Assembly (NCBI GenBank): GCA_022432975.1
Contig: CM039502.1
Coordinates: forward strand, 69,279,318 to 69,343,317
DNA: 64,000 bases
DNA from: Begonia masoniana
Lineage: Eukaryota > Streptophyta > Magnoliopsida > Cucurbitales > Begoniaceae
Reading direction: 5' to 3'
Of the stretch, positions 34,914-46,004 are shown piece by piece. Below the pieces are notes generated by a model. It searched no databases. It was not told the DNA's origin and worked only from the letters and a program-made list of their open reading frames with translations. The position numbers and the translations under genes were made by a program. Each line of letters begins with the position of its first letter. Position 1 is the first letter of the stretch.

Positions 34914-37900
34914 TGTAACACCCGGCATTTTTGCCATGTAATAGTTTTTCCCGGATCGTTTAAACGGGATTAATATTATATTAATACAATGAATATTTTG
35001 GTTAAAATGATGGAATGTTTGAGGGAAAACCAAACTAAGTGTAATCAAAACAAACCAATTAGGTTAAAAGCTAATGGAAGGGTAAATGTGGAAGTGATTG
35101 TGGTAGGTGGAAGCAAACCAATGGATGAGTGCCAAGTGGCAACTTGTTGAAGAAGATATGTCTCCTCTTCCTCCTACGTGAAGCTCACTTCTACCTCCCA
35201 TTTCTGTTTTCTCTCTTCCAGGCGATTGAAACAAAACTTTCACACTTTGTCTCTCCAGCATTTCTCCGTTTTTTTTTTTCAGCAAAGGTGAGCGTCTTTT
35301 AACGCTAACAAGTTTGGACAAGTTTAAAGTGAGTTTTTACCGAAGTTTAGGGTTTCAGTTTTGGGTGAAAACTCACTGTTTTGGATGAAAACACGTTGGT
35401 GTGTTTTCTAAAGTGTTTTAAGTGTGTTTGCTGCATTTCCTACGTGATATTAGTTAGCATTTGTAGCGTTTAAATTCTGTACATTCATGTTACAGATCCG
35501 AACTCTCCAGGGACGTTCGAGTACACTGCATTGCCGCAAACAGGTAAGTTCATAACCGTAGGTTGGCCCTTAAGGCCCTACATCATGGAGGTACTAGATA
35601 TTTCAGTTCTGTCGGGTTGTTTTGGGTAGAAAGGTTATAGTTTATGTTTCTGAGTTGTCTGTATTCTTCTTCATGGTATGTTCTGTTATTTCTGTTGTCT
35701 GCCAGTTTAAGTTCAGGCACCGTTCATGCATACAAGATTTTCTCTGAAAGCTCATGCAAAACTGTTTTCTGTACACTGTTTGAAATTAAACAAGATAAAA
35801 TCTGACTGTCTGTAATGTACTGGTTAAGTGCGGGACGGGGACTGGCCCTCTGGTTTTATCCCTCCCTGGGAATCTGAAAATAAATTGTCCCTAGCAAGGA
35901 CCCTCTGGTTTTATCCCTCCCTGGGAGTCTGAAAATCTGCTGTGCCTGATAGTGCACCATCTGTTTGCCAGTTCCCCTATAAGCCCCACTTATACCCCTC
36001 TGCCACTGAAATGTAAAGTTCTGTTCTGTCACTGTATTCTGAAAACTGCATGCATAGCATTTTGCATCACTGCATCTGTATTATGTTCTTACTGAGTTTT
36101 AGACTCATAGGTGAACTCTCTGATGTAGGTACTGAACCCGAAACTGAGGACCTTGTTCCTCAAAATGACGATCTGATATAGCTGGTGGTTTGAGCTCTCG
36201 GGGTGGTTGCTGCAGTCAAACATAGCTTTCTGTCTTGAGGTTTAAGTCTTTAAAGTAAAGGTCATAGTTGTAAACTCTTCTGGAAATTCTGCTGTGTTTG
36301 TTTTAAAAACTCTGTTAAGGCTCTGTGATTCGTTTTAAAAAAAAAACCTGTAGGAAATTCTGGTGGATGTATATATATATTGTATAAGTTCTGATGGTCA
36401 AGATTTTGATCTTTGTCGACAGTTGATAGATGTCTCCTGAAATATTCTGTATTAATGTCTTGAAATGTTTTGAAAACATTCTGTAATTGCTTGAGTTCTC
36501 CCTTTTCAGGTCATGCATGGATGGTCTCGAATTTTAGAGCTATCCATGCAGTTTGTTTTCTTGAAATCTGTCATTTGTAATGAAGGTCTGAAACCTGTAT
36601 GCCTTCTGTTGTGCTCGAGAACCATGTTTTGATGTGGTTTGAGAATCTGAGACGTTTAAGTCTTCTGTTTTTATGCCCTCTGTCTGTATGCTTTCCTGTC
36701 AAAAGTTGTAAATTCTGTCTTTAAATATGTCTTCTGATTTCATCTACCGGTAGGAATTTTGCCTGCATCTACCGCCAAACAGTGTTTCTGCCTTAGGTTT
36801 TCATCTTCCGATTTAAATTGCTATCTTCATCTTCCGATGACGTCAGAACATCTTCCGGCTGACGTCATCACCTTCTGCCGATTACGTTCACTACCTGTAT
36901 CTGCCGATGACGTCATCACATCTTCTGATGACGTCATCACACATCCCGATTTCACCTGCCTGCCTTCATCTTCCGATGACGTCAGAACATCTTCCGGCTG
37001 ACGTCATCACCTTCTGCCGATTACGTTCACTACCTGTATCTGCCGATGACGTCATCACATCTTCCGATGACGTCATCACACATCCCGATTTCACCTGCCT
37101 GCCTTCATCTTCCGATGACGTCAGAACATCTTCCGGCTGACGTCATCTTCTCTTCCGGCTGACGTCATCACACATCCCGATTTCACCTGCCTGCCTTCAT
37201 CTTCCGATGACGTCATCACACATCCCGATTTCACCTGCCTGCCTTCATCTTCCGATGACGTCATCACACATCCCGATTTCACCTGCCTGCCTTCATCTTC
37301 CGATGACGTCATCACACATCCCGATTTCACCTGCCTGCCTTCATCTTCCGATGACGTCATCACACATCCCGATTTCACCTGCCTGCCTTCATCTTCCGAT
37401 GACGTCAGAACATCTTCCGGCTGACGTCATCACCTTCTGCCGATTACGTTCACTACCTGTATCTGCCGATGACGTCATCACACATCCCGATTTCACCTGC
37501 CTGCCTTCATCTTCCGATGACGTCAGAACATCTTCCGGCTGACGTCATCACACATCCCGATTTCACCTGCCTGCCTTCATCTTCCGATGACGTCAGAACA
37601 TCCAATCTCGGCTGACGTCATCTTCTCTTCCGGCTGACGTCACCCACTGTTTACTTCTTCCGATTTCAGAGCATCATTTTGGTTTAATTTCATCTACAGC
37701 CAATAGTATTCTGCCTCTTTGAAAAACTAAGTCTTCCGCCAAATTTCTGCCTATGCATTCCGACTTCATTCCCTATTTTCTGCTGCTATTTATACTCTGT
37801 TACTCACTGTAGTTTCTTCTCCTGTGTAAAGTTATGCTCTTTTAGGGTTTGCATTGACAGTGCATGTTTTCTGTCATTCGGTTCTGTTTTCTGTTAAAGT

Positions 37901-38052
37901 TTTAAAAGTTCAGTTGGCTTTCATAAGTTGTTCCAGTAACGCTGTCTGTTCTGTTTATGTTAAAAAAAAAATAGTCACCGTTTTCTGCAAATGACCCAGA
38001 GTGACGGCTTGGTTCTCGGGTTCCGATCGGGATCCGGTTTCGGGCTGTCACA
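34914..38052 (+). repeat. LTR c of gypsy 2
   Basis: 3139 bp, TGTAACACCCGGC to GGGCTGTCACA, followed by TTATC. It is longer than LTR b because its minisatellite expanded with a different unit. It carries a few substitutions not seen in LTRs a and b. Confidence 0.93.
36830..37640. repeat. TGACGTCA minisatellite in LTR c, with a 48-bp unit
   Basis: Its central part (about 37160-37390) consists of roughly five tandem 48-bp units, each with one GACGTCATCACACATCCCGA and one CTGCCTTCATCTTCCGAT segment. This unit is not amplified in LTRs a or b. Open frames on both strands here are by-products of the periodicity. Confidence 0.92.
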
Positions 38053-39261
38053 TTATCGAAGTAGTAATTTAATACAAGATATTTGATTTAGGTAGGACAA
38101 ATCCCGAAAGTTGTCCAAATCGATCCAATTTGACCCGGTTTGACCTAAGAGCACATGTAAGGAAATTTTGCCCAAATTATTCTGAAAAATTGGATTTATT
38201 TAATTGTGAATTTAATACCAAATATTTTTAGGTATGACATTATTGGAATATTGGAAAATCCTGATAAACCCTAACTGCTCGGAATCTAAGTAAGTGAAAA
38301 CACCACGTTTTCAACGTTTTGGTCATGACCCTACATCACAAAATCTATGTTATTTACATATAATTATTTTATTACATGTTTTCAATATTTGAGCACGCGT
38401 GTTTAGTAATTGACGTAGAATTTATAAAGATAAAATTGGTAAGACATTTTGTATGTGTATAAATATGGTGGAATTGACGAAAAATACGTGATAGCAAAAG
38501 CGTGAACGCCAATGAGATTGTGAGCTTGAACGAAAATGAGATGACTACGCCTGAACGACAATGAGATGGTTATGTCTGAACGAAAGTAAGATGGTTATGT
38601 CTGAATGACAATGAGATGACCATACCTGAACGAAAGTAAGATGATAAATCCTAAACGACAATGAGATGACTAAGTCTAATCGAAGGTTGGGAAATGAGTA
38701 TCAACTAGTATGTAACTATTAAATCAGGATTTGATAAAAGTAATGTTAATTTTGCATTTGCACATTTTTTTACTTACTAAATTATTCTCATAATTTATAA
38801 TTTTGTAATGTAGGTGAGTTTTTATGTGAGGAAGAATTGACTGTGCTCGAGAATCTCCTAGAAGCAAATGAGCATACAGAAAAAAAAAATATTTTTGAGT
38901 CAAATGAAAGAATTTAAATTCGTATGTTTCAGATTTGTGAAGATATTTCATGTTTTTATTTAAGTTAAAACTTTGAATAAATTATGCTGAATTTTATTGT
39001 TAAATAAAGTTTTATGAAATGTTTTAATTCTGCATTTATTACAAGTTTTTGAAAAAGTTATTTAATGTTGAAAATTTTGATAAAACTTTCGCGCATTTAA
39101 GGTATCAATTATTATTTAAAAATATTTTCAATATTCTGAAATTATGGTTTTTAACGCTCGAATTTAAACCTAAATCAATTTGAGAAATTTTTTTAAAATT
39201 TTCAAATTAAGATTTCAAATTGAGAAAATTAAATTGAAAATTTTAAAATTGAGGCGTTACA
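38053..39261 (+). repeat. Downstream part of a decayed chromovirus-type LTR
   Basis: AT-rich DNA with the same signals, in the same order, as the better preserved LTRs: AAGTAAGTG near 38290, CATGACCCTACATCAC near 38325, AATGTAGGTGAG near 38807, and an end reading GAGGCGTTACA at 39261. The gypsy 2 element sits inside it. A 25-bp tandem repeat is at 38500-38695. No coding capacity seen. Confidence 0.55.
38500..38695. repeat. 25-bp tandem repeat
   Basis: About seven diverged copies of TGAACGACAATGAGATGGTT plus five further bases, in the decayed LTR. Confidence 0.8.
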
Positions 39262-40640
39262 TGATTAGATCATAAGGTTCAATTAGTAAACTTGCATCTT
39301 TTGTAGATTAGGATCCATGAACGATTTATTTTCCCTCTCTCTCCCTATTTTATTTATTTGTTTTTATTTTGAACCTACTTGAATGTCTAGATAATTGTTT
39401 TTAAAAATTAATTAATTATTATTTTTTTGGTTTTGATATGGAAGAACCTATTTCGTTGAATGTTCCAAAATTCAAAGTTTTAAACTTATTAGTCGGTGTA
39501 GGTACAAAATTTTATATCGTTTGGCAGCGAGAAAAATACATGATTTATAAGTAGAATTCTTCTTTTTTATGAACCAAGGAAGGCAAAGATCAAAACTTCA
39601 ATCAAAGATTTTTGAAGTATGTGTAAAAAGTCATTAAAAGAAGATAATGCATTTGAAAATGTACAAAAAAAAATTTTGATTAAAAAACTACAAATAGAAT
39701 CCAAAAAGATGTTTGGAGAGAGATACATGAAGATTTACAAAGATTGAAGAGAGAATCGTAAAAATTCACACAAGTTTGAAAAATATAAAGATTCGCTAGG
39801 ATTGGAGAGAGATAAAGACTTAAGTGAAGATTTGGAGAGAGTGCGGTACATATGCTCACGGAATAACTAAAAAAAGAGGGTGCGACGCACATACGCATGT
39901 AAGAATTAAAAAAGACATGCACCAAGCACGTGCGCAATCACATGCAAGTGCAAGCAAATCTCGTAGGAAAGATCTCATTCGGCAGAATCAAATCATGTTC
40001 AAACGGAGTTTAAACATGAGATGACATCCGATCATACAGAAGATCACAATTTATATGATTTTGTTAATTATTTTATCTTTTATTTCTTTTCTTTAGCATT
40101 TGATTTAATTAAATATGTAGTCTATTTAAAGACAAACACAATTAAGTTTTAATTAACAAATTTGAATTAAAAATTGAGTTTTTTTAGAAATGATTTTTTT
40201 TTTTTTTGTTCTTTGTGAAGAATCTAGATCTTCTTCAAGCCATGTTTGAAGAATCTCTCGCTTGATAGCTTTCGTTCTTACCAACGAGTTTGGTCTGGGT
40301 CAAACTCCTGTTTTGATAACTACAGTTCCATCAAATTCTTCGATTGAGGTTTAATTCCTTCTTTATTCTTGAATTGAAAAGACATTACTTTAAATTATTT
40401 TGCTTGATGAAAAGTCTTGGATCTCCTTATATCCGGGGTTTGCATCACTCTCCATACCTAGTGCAACGCGTTTTGGTCTAATACTAAGAACAAATTTGTG
40501 CATGCTCCAAACCCAAGCAGAGAATTTTGTACAAAAAGCACCAAGAGACATTACAAATAGAATCAGAGTCACTGTCCAACCAAAAGTGTGACTGAAAAAG
40601 ATGTTGTCCCCGAACGAGAGAAGATTGTGACAGCCCATCA
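39262..40640. other. AT-rich spacer, nothing recognised
   Basis: No domain, long open frame or clear repeat boundary found. The segment around 40400-40640 is less AT-rich and may be a fragment of a gene or repeat, but I do not recognise it. Confidence 0.4.
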
Positions 40641-42140
40641 TGTAAAGACTAGAACATCTCTAGAGATGACTAACAAGTCAGCCGAGTTTAGTCAAGCCTA
40701 AAAAAATCTGGCTCATCGAGCCTAGTGAGCCCAACGAGTCGAGTCTAACGAGCCAAAAAAAAAAATCAATCCTAGTTGGCTCGCGAGCCAATGTTAAAAG
40801 AGTTGAACTTAGCTGGCTCAAAGAGCCTAACGAGCATTAACGAACTGAGACTAAAAAATCCAAATATACATAAATATTTTTAAAGGTAATTATCGATTTT
40901 AACCTTGTACTATGCAATTTATTTCAGTAAGCCCCCTGTACTAAAAAAAGGGGCAAACCAAACCATGTATTTTTATTTTGTTATCAGTTTTAACCTTCAA
41001 TCAACACCTTCGTTAAACTCTCATTTATAAAATTACCAGACGATATTGGATTCACTTGAAATCTTTACCACATGTTCACTACTTAATGATAAGATAATCA
41101 GAAAATATTCATAATTGTTTAACATAAGTACGATTTATTGTAATTTTATTTTAGTATTTTATAATAATATTATAATAAATCATACAAGTTTTAGAAAATC
41201 ACAAAAATGTTTCTATTATCTACCCATAATGTGATGAATATGTGAAAAAGTTTTTCAAATAAATCCAATATCGTTTTGTATTTGTTTAAAAATTAATTTA
41301 TAAAGTAAAGAAGAAACTGAGATTAATTTTAAACAAATACCAAAATATATTGGATTTATTTAAAAACTTTTTCACATATTCATCACATCATGGGTAGATA
41401 ATAGAAATATTTTCGTGATTTTCTAAAACTTATATGATTTATTATAATATTGTTATAAAATACTAAAATAAAATTACAATAAATCGTACTTGTGTTAAAA
41501 AATTACGAATATTTCCATATTATCTTCTCATTAAGTAGTGGACATGTGGTAAAACTTTCAAGTGAATCCAATATCGTTTGGTAATTTGTTAAATTAGAGT
41601 TTAACGAAAATATTAATGGAAGATTAAAACTGATAACAGAAACAAAGTACAAGGTTTGGTTTATCAGTTGTTTTAATACATAGGGCTAACTGAAATAAAG
41701 TGCATAGTACAAAATTAAAATTGTTAATTACCCTATTTTTAATTTATATATATATATTTAAAAAATTAGTTATTGAAACTATAATTATTATTTATCATTA
41801 TAATGTCAAAATATGATAGTTAGTCGTTTAATTAACAAAATTATTTTATTAATATATAAAATGACATGTATTTAGAAAAAAAATTATTTGAAATGATCAA
41901 ATGAAAAATTATCACACATATCATTACAAATATTTAATAGTTGTTTCATTACAAATTATTTATATAGTAACTAGGTTGGTACTAATTAAATTATCAATCA
42001 TTTGCAATTAAGAGTGACAAACGAGTCGAATCGAGATTGAAAAAATTCAGCTCACCAAGCCTAACGAGTCAAGCCTAGCGAGGCCAACGAGTCGAGCATA
42101 ACGAGGCCAACGAGTCGAGCATAACGAGCCCGCCCAGAAA
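40640..42140. repeat. Possible decayed element with GAGCC/AACGAGTCGAGC-rich ends
   Basis: Degenerate short repeats of the type CCTAACGAGTCGAGC occur at 40660-40850 and again at 42010-42140, on either side of a MITE-containing AT-rich core. Such GAGC-rich ends are seen in some plant hAT-type elements. I could not define exact termini or a duplication, so this is tentative. Confidence 0.3.
40884..41733. mobile_element. Mutator-type foldback MITE
   Basis: An 850-bp element that is almost entirely inverted repeat: two arms of about 410-420 bp meet near 41310 with almost no loop. The ends read AGGTAATTATCGATTTTAAC and, on the other strand, GGGTAATTAACAATTTTAAT. The 9-bp duplication TATTTTTAA (40875-40883 and 41734-41742) indicates a Mutator-superfamily transposase. 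No open frame. A related fragment, in the RNA-fold sense, is near 51777-51858 inside the large MULE. Confidence 0.85.
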
Positions 42141-42525
42141 AAGCTCAGTGTGAAAACTCAATTCATATGAATGGGAATACACAATCTTCCATCATTTGGC
42201 AGAGTGAAAAATGTGTGATTTATAAATAAGGTTTCCCACCCCACCTAGCATTTTAGATTTTGGACAAACCCCAACAACAAATTTGTGGAATCTCTGACTC
42301 GAAGCGGATAATTTTATATTGAGAACATTGAATGACGTTACAAGATCATAGAATACTTAAAATTAAAAAATTTACTAGTTTTAAGTTAAAAAAAAATTTT
42401 TACTGCGAGTGAAAAAATGGTTATTTATCAAGGTAGAGCTTAATAAGTTCCCTTAGTCAGACTTCTAATATGAAGAACACGAGTAATTCACAAAATTCTC
42501 TACATTTAGCAAAGCTTAAGACAGT
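41743..42525. other. AT-rich spacer downstream of the PPR gene
   Basis: Apart from the GAGTCGAGC-type repeats at 42010-42140, nothing is recognised. It probably includes the 3' untranslated region and terminator of the PPR gene next to 42525. Confidence 0.4.
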
Positions 42526-44823
42526 TTACCTTCGGTGTCTCGTAGAAGCATTCGAAGGATACATGCGATCCAAGATACCACCGAAAGTAGACAATGCGTC
42601 TTGAAATTTTCTGATGTTGAGAAAGCCTCTTATCATGGCAGCCTCCCTCTGCGAAAAGTTTGCTTTCTCCATCACCAAATCGATGAGCTTTACGAGTGTC
42701 TCCTCCATGGAAAGAGCAAGAAGACCTTCCGAGAGCAAATTGAAGGACGAAAACTCCGGCAAGAACCCTTTTTCTGTCATCTCAACCATGAAATCAACAG
42801 CTTCTCCGATCGGTCCTCCCCCATTACAAAGCCCGCGAAAAACAATCTTATATGTCACGGCATCTGGAGGATCGGCCTTCTCTATCATCTCGCTCAAGAG
42901 CCGCATTGCCTCTTTCGTTCTCTTCCGCTTAAACAGTGACTGGATGACAGGATTATAAGCCCTTGGGGTGGGGACAATACCTTTCATTTGAATCGTTCTA
43001 AGAAGCCTACTTGCAGCTTCATTCCTTCCAGCCTTGCACAAACCGCTAATAAGGGCCCCGTATGTTACGATATCCGGCTCACAGCCACTTGAAGCCATGT
43101 TTTGAACGATATCTGCCGCTTTTTTTATGTCTCCTTCCCTGCAAAAATATGTGAGAAGTGAATTGTAGGTAAATTTATCAGGCTTTAAACCATCCATTAT
43201 CATCTGGTCCATCAGCTGAGAAGCTTCCTCCAGCTTCCTCATCTTACAAAGCCCATCAATTAGGGTGTTATACGTCACTGAATTCCTCGAAACTCCTTGG
43301 AGTTCCATCTCGTCAAATATCTCCTCCGCTTCTACGACCCTCTTGTTCTTACAAAACCCGTCAATCAAGGTGTTGTATACGACAACATTTCTTGCACAGC
43401 CCCGGGCCTCCATTTCTTTGAGCAGACCCAAAGCTTTGTCTAGTTTCTTACTAGCACAGAAGCTATCAATCAGCATGCTGTAAGTAAATTCATCAGGCTC
43501 ACATCCCTTACTCTTCATCTCCTCGAAAAGATCCATCGCAACTCTTTGATTCTTGGACAGACAGAGCCCTTGGATCAAGGAATTGAATGTGCAGACATCT
43601 GGTAAAATTCCTTTGCTCATAAGAGCTCGTGCTAGTGCACTAGCCTCTTCGACTCGGTTATCCTTACATAACGAGCTGATAAGAGTGTTGTAAGTAATTG
43701 CATTAGGAGAACAGTCCCTAGAGACCATTTGGTACAGAATTTCGACAGCTTCTTCAATCTCGCCCATCTTGCACAAGCCAGAAATTAGAGAGTTATATGT
43801 GTATATATCAGGATCAAACCCCTCCTGAAGCATCATATCGACCATTTCCAATGCATGCTTAACATGACCGGCTCTGCATAAACCATTCACGAGAATATTA
43901 AAGGTGAATTGGTCGGGAAAGAAGCCATCATCGGCTACCTCTTGAAGAAAACTCAAGGCTTCTTCAATTCTACCGTCTCTGCAAAACCCATTAATCAGTA
44001 CATTGATCGTGATCATGGTATACGAGCAACCAGATTCAACCATTTGTTGTCGAATTCTCAGTGCACCCTTAAGATTACCTTCTTCGATATATCCCTGCAT
44101 TATTGTAGTAAAAGTTTTCTCATCTGGAGACAGGCCATGGCTTGGCATCTCTTCCATCATCAAAATAGCAGGTCTAATTTGATGAGCTTTACAAAGTGCC
44201 TTTATGAGAATGTTAAATGTCAAAACGTCAGGTCTAACGCCACTATCAACCATGCATTTATGGATCTTTTCGACTAGCTTAAGCTTATTACCATCAGTGA
44301 GAACATTTAACACCACATTATAGAAATGTGCATCGGCTTTCAACTTGAATTCGCCTTCCATCATTTCAAGAACACCGATGATTTCATCATGTAATTCAAA
44401 CTTTGCAAAACTCTCCACAAATATCAAGAAAGTACCTCTACCCATCTCGACACATGCCGCCTTCGTCATCTCCAAGACACGTCTCATTGAATCGAAAGAA
44501 CCCACCTTTCCGAGCTTATGGAGAATTTCCTCGTAAATAGAGGAATCATGAACGAAATTGGGCTGCTTCGACGCCCAATCGTAAATGCGTAGCGCTGAGA
44601 CCTCGTCCTTTTGGCGACGAATCGCATCAAGAAGCTGCTTTGTTGTGAAGTCCCGAGGAAGCTGAAGCTTTGGCGTTGCAGAAGCTAAATTAACCGGAGA
44701 AGAAGAAGTGAGCTGGTCATATGACGGTGTTGTTGCGAAAGAGACGGAGAGATTAGAGATGGGTCGGTGAGAGAAAGAGAGCAATGGCCAAGGATAGCAT
44801 TTAAAAGTCGAAGTGAAAGCCAT
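42526..44823 (-). CDS. MEE40: Pentatricopeptide repeat protein, P class (MEE40-like)
   Basis: An intronless gene for 765 residues, complete from ATG (44823) to stop, the usual form for plant PPR genes. The N-terminus (MAFTSTFKCYPWPLLSFSHR, rich in Ser and basic residues) looks like an organelle transit peptide. From about residue 150 to 730 the protein is a run of roughly sixteen 35-residue P-type repeats with the typical signature (VTYNTLIDGLCKMRKLEEA, FTYNSLLTYFCREGDIKKA). There is no E, DYW or SMR domain. Overall layout and segments such as HFYNVVLNVLTDGNKLKLVE and PDEKTFTTIMQGYIEEG match my memory of Arabidopsis At3g53700 (MEE40, about 754 residues, needed in embryo development). P-class PPR proteins bind organelle RNA, acting in its stability, splicing or translation. 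The RNA target is unknown. No lesion seen. Confidence 0.9.
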   Translation of the reverse strand: MAFTSTFKCYPWPLLSFSHRPISNLSVSFATTPSYDQLTSSSPVNLASATPKLQLPRDFTTKQLLDAIRRQKDEVSALRIYDWASKQPNFVHDSSIYEEILHKLGKVGSFDSMRRVLEMTKAACVEMGRGTFLIFVESFAKFELHDEIIGVLEMMEGEFKLKADAHFYNVVLNVLTDGNKLKLVEKIHKCMVDSGVRPDVLTFNILIKALCKAHQIRPAILMMEEMPSHGLSPDEKTFTTIMQGYIEEGNLKGALRIRQQMVESGCSYTMITINVLINGFCRDGRIEEALSFLQEVADDGFFPDQFTFNILVNGLCRAGHVKHALEMVDMMLQEGFDPDIYTYNSLISGLCKMGEIEEAVEILYQMVSRDCSPNAITYNTLISSLCKDNRVEEASALARALMSKGILPDVCTFNSLIQGLCLSKNQRVAMDLFEEMKSKGCEPDEFTYSMLIDSFCASKKLDKALGLLKEMEARGCARNVVVYNTLIDGFCKNKRVVEAEEIFDEMELQGVSRNSVTYNTLIDGLCKMRKLEEASQLMDQMIMDGLKPDKFTYNSLLTYFCREGDIKKAADIVQNMASSGCEPDIVTYGALISGLCKAGRNEAASRLLRTIQMKGIVPTPRAYNPVIQSLFKRKRTKEAMRLLSEMIEKADPPDAVTYKIVFRGLCNGGGPIGEAVDFMVEMTEKGFLPEFSSFNLLSEGLLALSMEETLVKLIDLVMEKANFSQREAAMIRGFLNIRKFQDALSTFGGILDRMYPSNASTRHRR

Positions 44824-45130
44824 TCAGACAATTTAGCAAACAATAGGAGTGCAAGATGTAATACGAATAATAAATACTACAAATTCTCCAGCGAAACTCG
44901 AGATAGAGAAAGGATGAAAGAGAAAAGGGAAAGAGCGTTTGATTGGAATTTGTGGTTTTAGGAAATGACAAAATCTTAGACAGAAGAACAGCGAAAATCG
45001 CAATACAAGCAGCTGCGAAATTGACGCTAATCTCGGTGAACTTCAGAGAAGAACGTACTTGTAAACACTTACGCTCTCAAATTGCCCCATCAAGTTGGAT
45101 ATTCTCCTACCCGAACAAGAACCAGTAGAG
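44824..45130 (-). promoter_or_regulatory. Probable promoter and 5' UTR of the PPR gene
   Basis: Sequence directly upstream of the ATG on the minus strand. No convincing TATA box or other element was seen, which is common for PPR genes. Short open frames on plus here are not supported. Confidence 0.35.
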
Positions 45131-45660
45131 TGTAGACCAGTCCGTCCATGAACGAACCTCGTTGAACTGCCCGACTCCGACCCAGATGTCGGTGTTTTGG
45201 CCGCAATCAATGACCTGTAGGTTCTTATTATCTATTCAACCACCTTTTATTATTAAAACTTGTAAAAATGCAATTTAAATGTTCTATTTTTAAGTAAGTA
45301 ACATGAATATGAATAATGTTGGAAGTACTTTTTTATTTCACTCTTAAAAAATCTACTTACGTGTCATATAATTATTGATATAATTAAAGTACAGTTAATA
45401 TATAAATTACACTAATAGATATATGACAAGTCAGCGAATTTTTTAAAAGAGTAAAATAAGAGAGTACAACTAGTATTACTCTATGATTATACTACATTTT
45501 TTTTTTTGTTATTAAATAATTATCTTTTATTTTCTTTAGCTAATCTCGTGCATCTATGAAATGAAGTAAATTTGAGATTATATGTTTAAAATAATATGAA
45601 AAAGTATTTGTTCAAGGGGAAATGCAAAAGGAAAATTGATAGCTTGAACTATTTTTTTTT
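45131..45660. other. AT-rich spacer with a probable small MITE
   Basis: Around 45315-45480 two halves are imperfect inverted repeats (TTATTTCACTCTTAAAAAAT on one side, its diverged complement near 45430-45455). This suggests a MITE of about 160 bp with arms near 75 bp. No clear duplication was found. The rest is AT-rich with no gene. Confidence 0.45.
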
Positions 45661-46004
45661 TTTTTGAGAAATTGTATTCTTGTACTTTTGAGGAGTTAGC
45701 AAAGCACCTCTATGGAAATAAATTTCTTCAAGCGAAGAATGATGAAGAATTTGGTATTGATGTGCATTCAAATTCCAAGTCAGTTGAGGATAAGTTGCAT
45801 TACATGGATTGTAAGGTTGGATATGAAGTTAGTACGATTTATGAAATGAAAGAACTTGTTATCCATACTATGGTGAAGAATAGTAATAACATCCAATTTA
45901 ATTAATGCAATAAGATCTTGAATAATGTGCTTAATTGTTCACATACCATGGAGATTCACCGTGCTTTAGCAAAGTGTGGCAAAGCAAGATATACTAAGAA
46001 GATA

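Larger units (their letters stand above)
19635..38052 (+). mobile_element. Composite Ty3/gypsy chromovirus with three LTRs and two interiors (gypsy 2)
   Basis: 18,418 bp bounded by one 5-bp duplication, TTATC (19630-19634 and 38053-38057). Order: LTR a (19635-22983), interior a, LTR b (27611-30276), interior b, LTR c (34914-38052). LTRs begin TGTAACACCCGGC; b and c end GGGCTGTCACA. The interiors differ by very few bases along 4.6 kb. A single duplication around three LTRs shows one insertion event, followed by unequal recombination between LTRs (of sister chromatids or homologues) that added an interior-plus-LTR unit. Both polyproteins are broken, at different places and at one shared place. 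Confidence 0.93.

Noticed and set aside
37121..37542. Opposing short proteins in LTR c
   Set aside because: Both are translations of the 48-bp repeat, periodic at 16 residues, with no other support.
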